NCBI GenBank assembly: GCA_043783155.1 | Contig: JAYVZS010000119.1 | Span: 1-23,288, forward strand | DNA length: 23,288 nt | Source of the DNA: JAPLDA01 sp043783155 | Lineage (GTDB): Bacteria > Bacteroidota > Bacteroidia > AKYH767-A > 2013-40CM-41-45 | Direction: 5' to 3' | Shown here: one piece after another, positions 23,069 through 23,288 of the stretch | Layout: each line of letters starts with the position of its first letter | How positions within the stretch are numbered: the stretch's first letter is position 1 | The notes under the pieces: model-generated | Seen by the model: only the letters and a program-made list of their open reading frames with translations | Told to the model about the DNA's origin: nothing | Database searches by the model: none | Position numbers and translations under genes: made by a program

Positions 23069-23288
23069 TTACCTCACCAAACTATTTTCATACGGAGTCC
23101 TATTCACAATGGACCTTCCCAACGTTGCCTCATCCGCATACTCCAATTCATCGCCGATAGAAACTCCGCGAGCTATCGTAGAAAATTTTAAATCGCCGCA
23201 TCCGAACTGAAGCATTTTTTTGTAGAGATAAAAAACGGTCGTGTCGCCTTCCATGGTTGCGCTTAAAGCCATGATCACTTCTTTGATT
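23069..23288 (-). CDS. recR: Recombination protein RecR, C-terminal fragment (5' end outside window)
   Basis: The last 72 or so codons, reading into the window edge in frame. RecR, with RecO and RecF, helps load RecA at single-strand gaps. The segment begins in the Toprim domain with KEVIMALSATMEGDTTVFYLYKKM, the E-G-D-T-T motif of RecR, and continues through the C-terminal STIARGVSIGDELEYADEATLGRSIVNRT, which is nearly diagnostic for RecR. The zinc-finger and helix-hairpin-helix parts lie beyond the window. It ends 60 bases before the promoter-like element of the nucleotidyltransferase operon on the same strand. Confidence 0.95.
   Translation of the reverse strand, partial: IKEVIMALSATMEGDTTVFYLYKKMLQFGCGDLKFSTIARGVSIGDELEYADEATLGRSIVNRTPYENSLVR

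Overview
The window looks like chromosomal DNA of a member of the Bacteroidota (class not resolvable from sequence alone). The evidence is: start codons without purine-rich Shine-Dalgarno sequences; several TAnnTTTG -7 elements of the type used by the Bacteroidota housekeeping sigma factor; families typical of the phylum (DUF2279, DUF2027 fused to Smr, a TPR/PD40 surface protein, a PhoR-like kinase with two membrane helices); and intergenic spacers filled with decayed repeats of the kind that litter Bacteroidota genomes. No rRNA, tRNA, transposase, phage gene or CRISPR array was found.

Layout. 1-234 is the 3' end of a PLP-dependent aminotransferase, closed by a rho-independent terminator. 235-669 has no gene but holds a long inverted repeat and a possible Pho box. 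670-2612 is an OmpR/PhoB-type response regulator and its histidine kinase. 2742-3104 (minus) is a small unknown protein. 3290-5848 carries the murein lytic transglycosylase MltG and a phosphohexomutase. 6060-9453 (plus) carries a DUF2279 protein whose 5' end appears built from an inserted repeat, then a DUF2027-Smr protein and a cation diffusion facilitator only 11 bases apart. 9506-19202 is a long minus-strand block. In transcription order it encodes a TMTC-like membrane glycosyltransferase with TPRs, a 2-oxoacid dehydrogenase E2, a TPR/PD40 exported protein, a DnaQ/ExoX-type exonuclease, an FAH-family hydrolase and two GT39-like membrane glycosyltransferases. 19420-20163 (plus) is a dolichyl-phosphate-mannose-synthase-like GT2, divergent from the TMTC-like gene. 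20296-22281 (minus) is a GT2 fused to a Rossmann domain and a degenerate phosphoglycosyltransferase tail. 22309-22978 (minus) is an overlapping pair: a nucleotidyltransferase and a 63-residue partner. 23069-23288 (minus) is the C-terminal part of RecR.

How the genes may work together. The most interesting theme is membrane glycosylation. Five glycosyltransferases lie within about 13 kb, three of them GT-C enzymes of the kind that take sugars from polyprenyl-phosphate donors. One GT2 resembles the enzyme that makes such donors, and it shares a divergent control region with the TMTC-like enzyme. A bacterial O-glycosylation route fed by a polyprenyl-phosphate sugar is a reasonable but unproven reading. 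The other candidate systems are the nucleotidyltransferase/small-protein pair (possible toxin-antitoxin module) and a possible autoregulated phosphate-type two-component system. The remaining genes are ordinary housekeeping functions.
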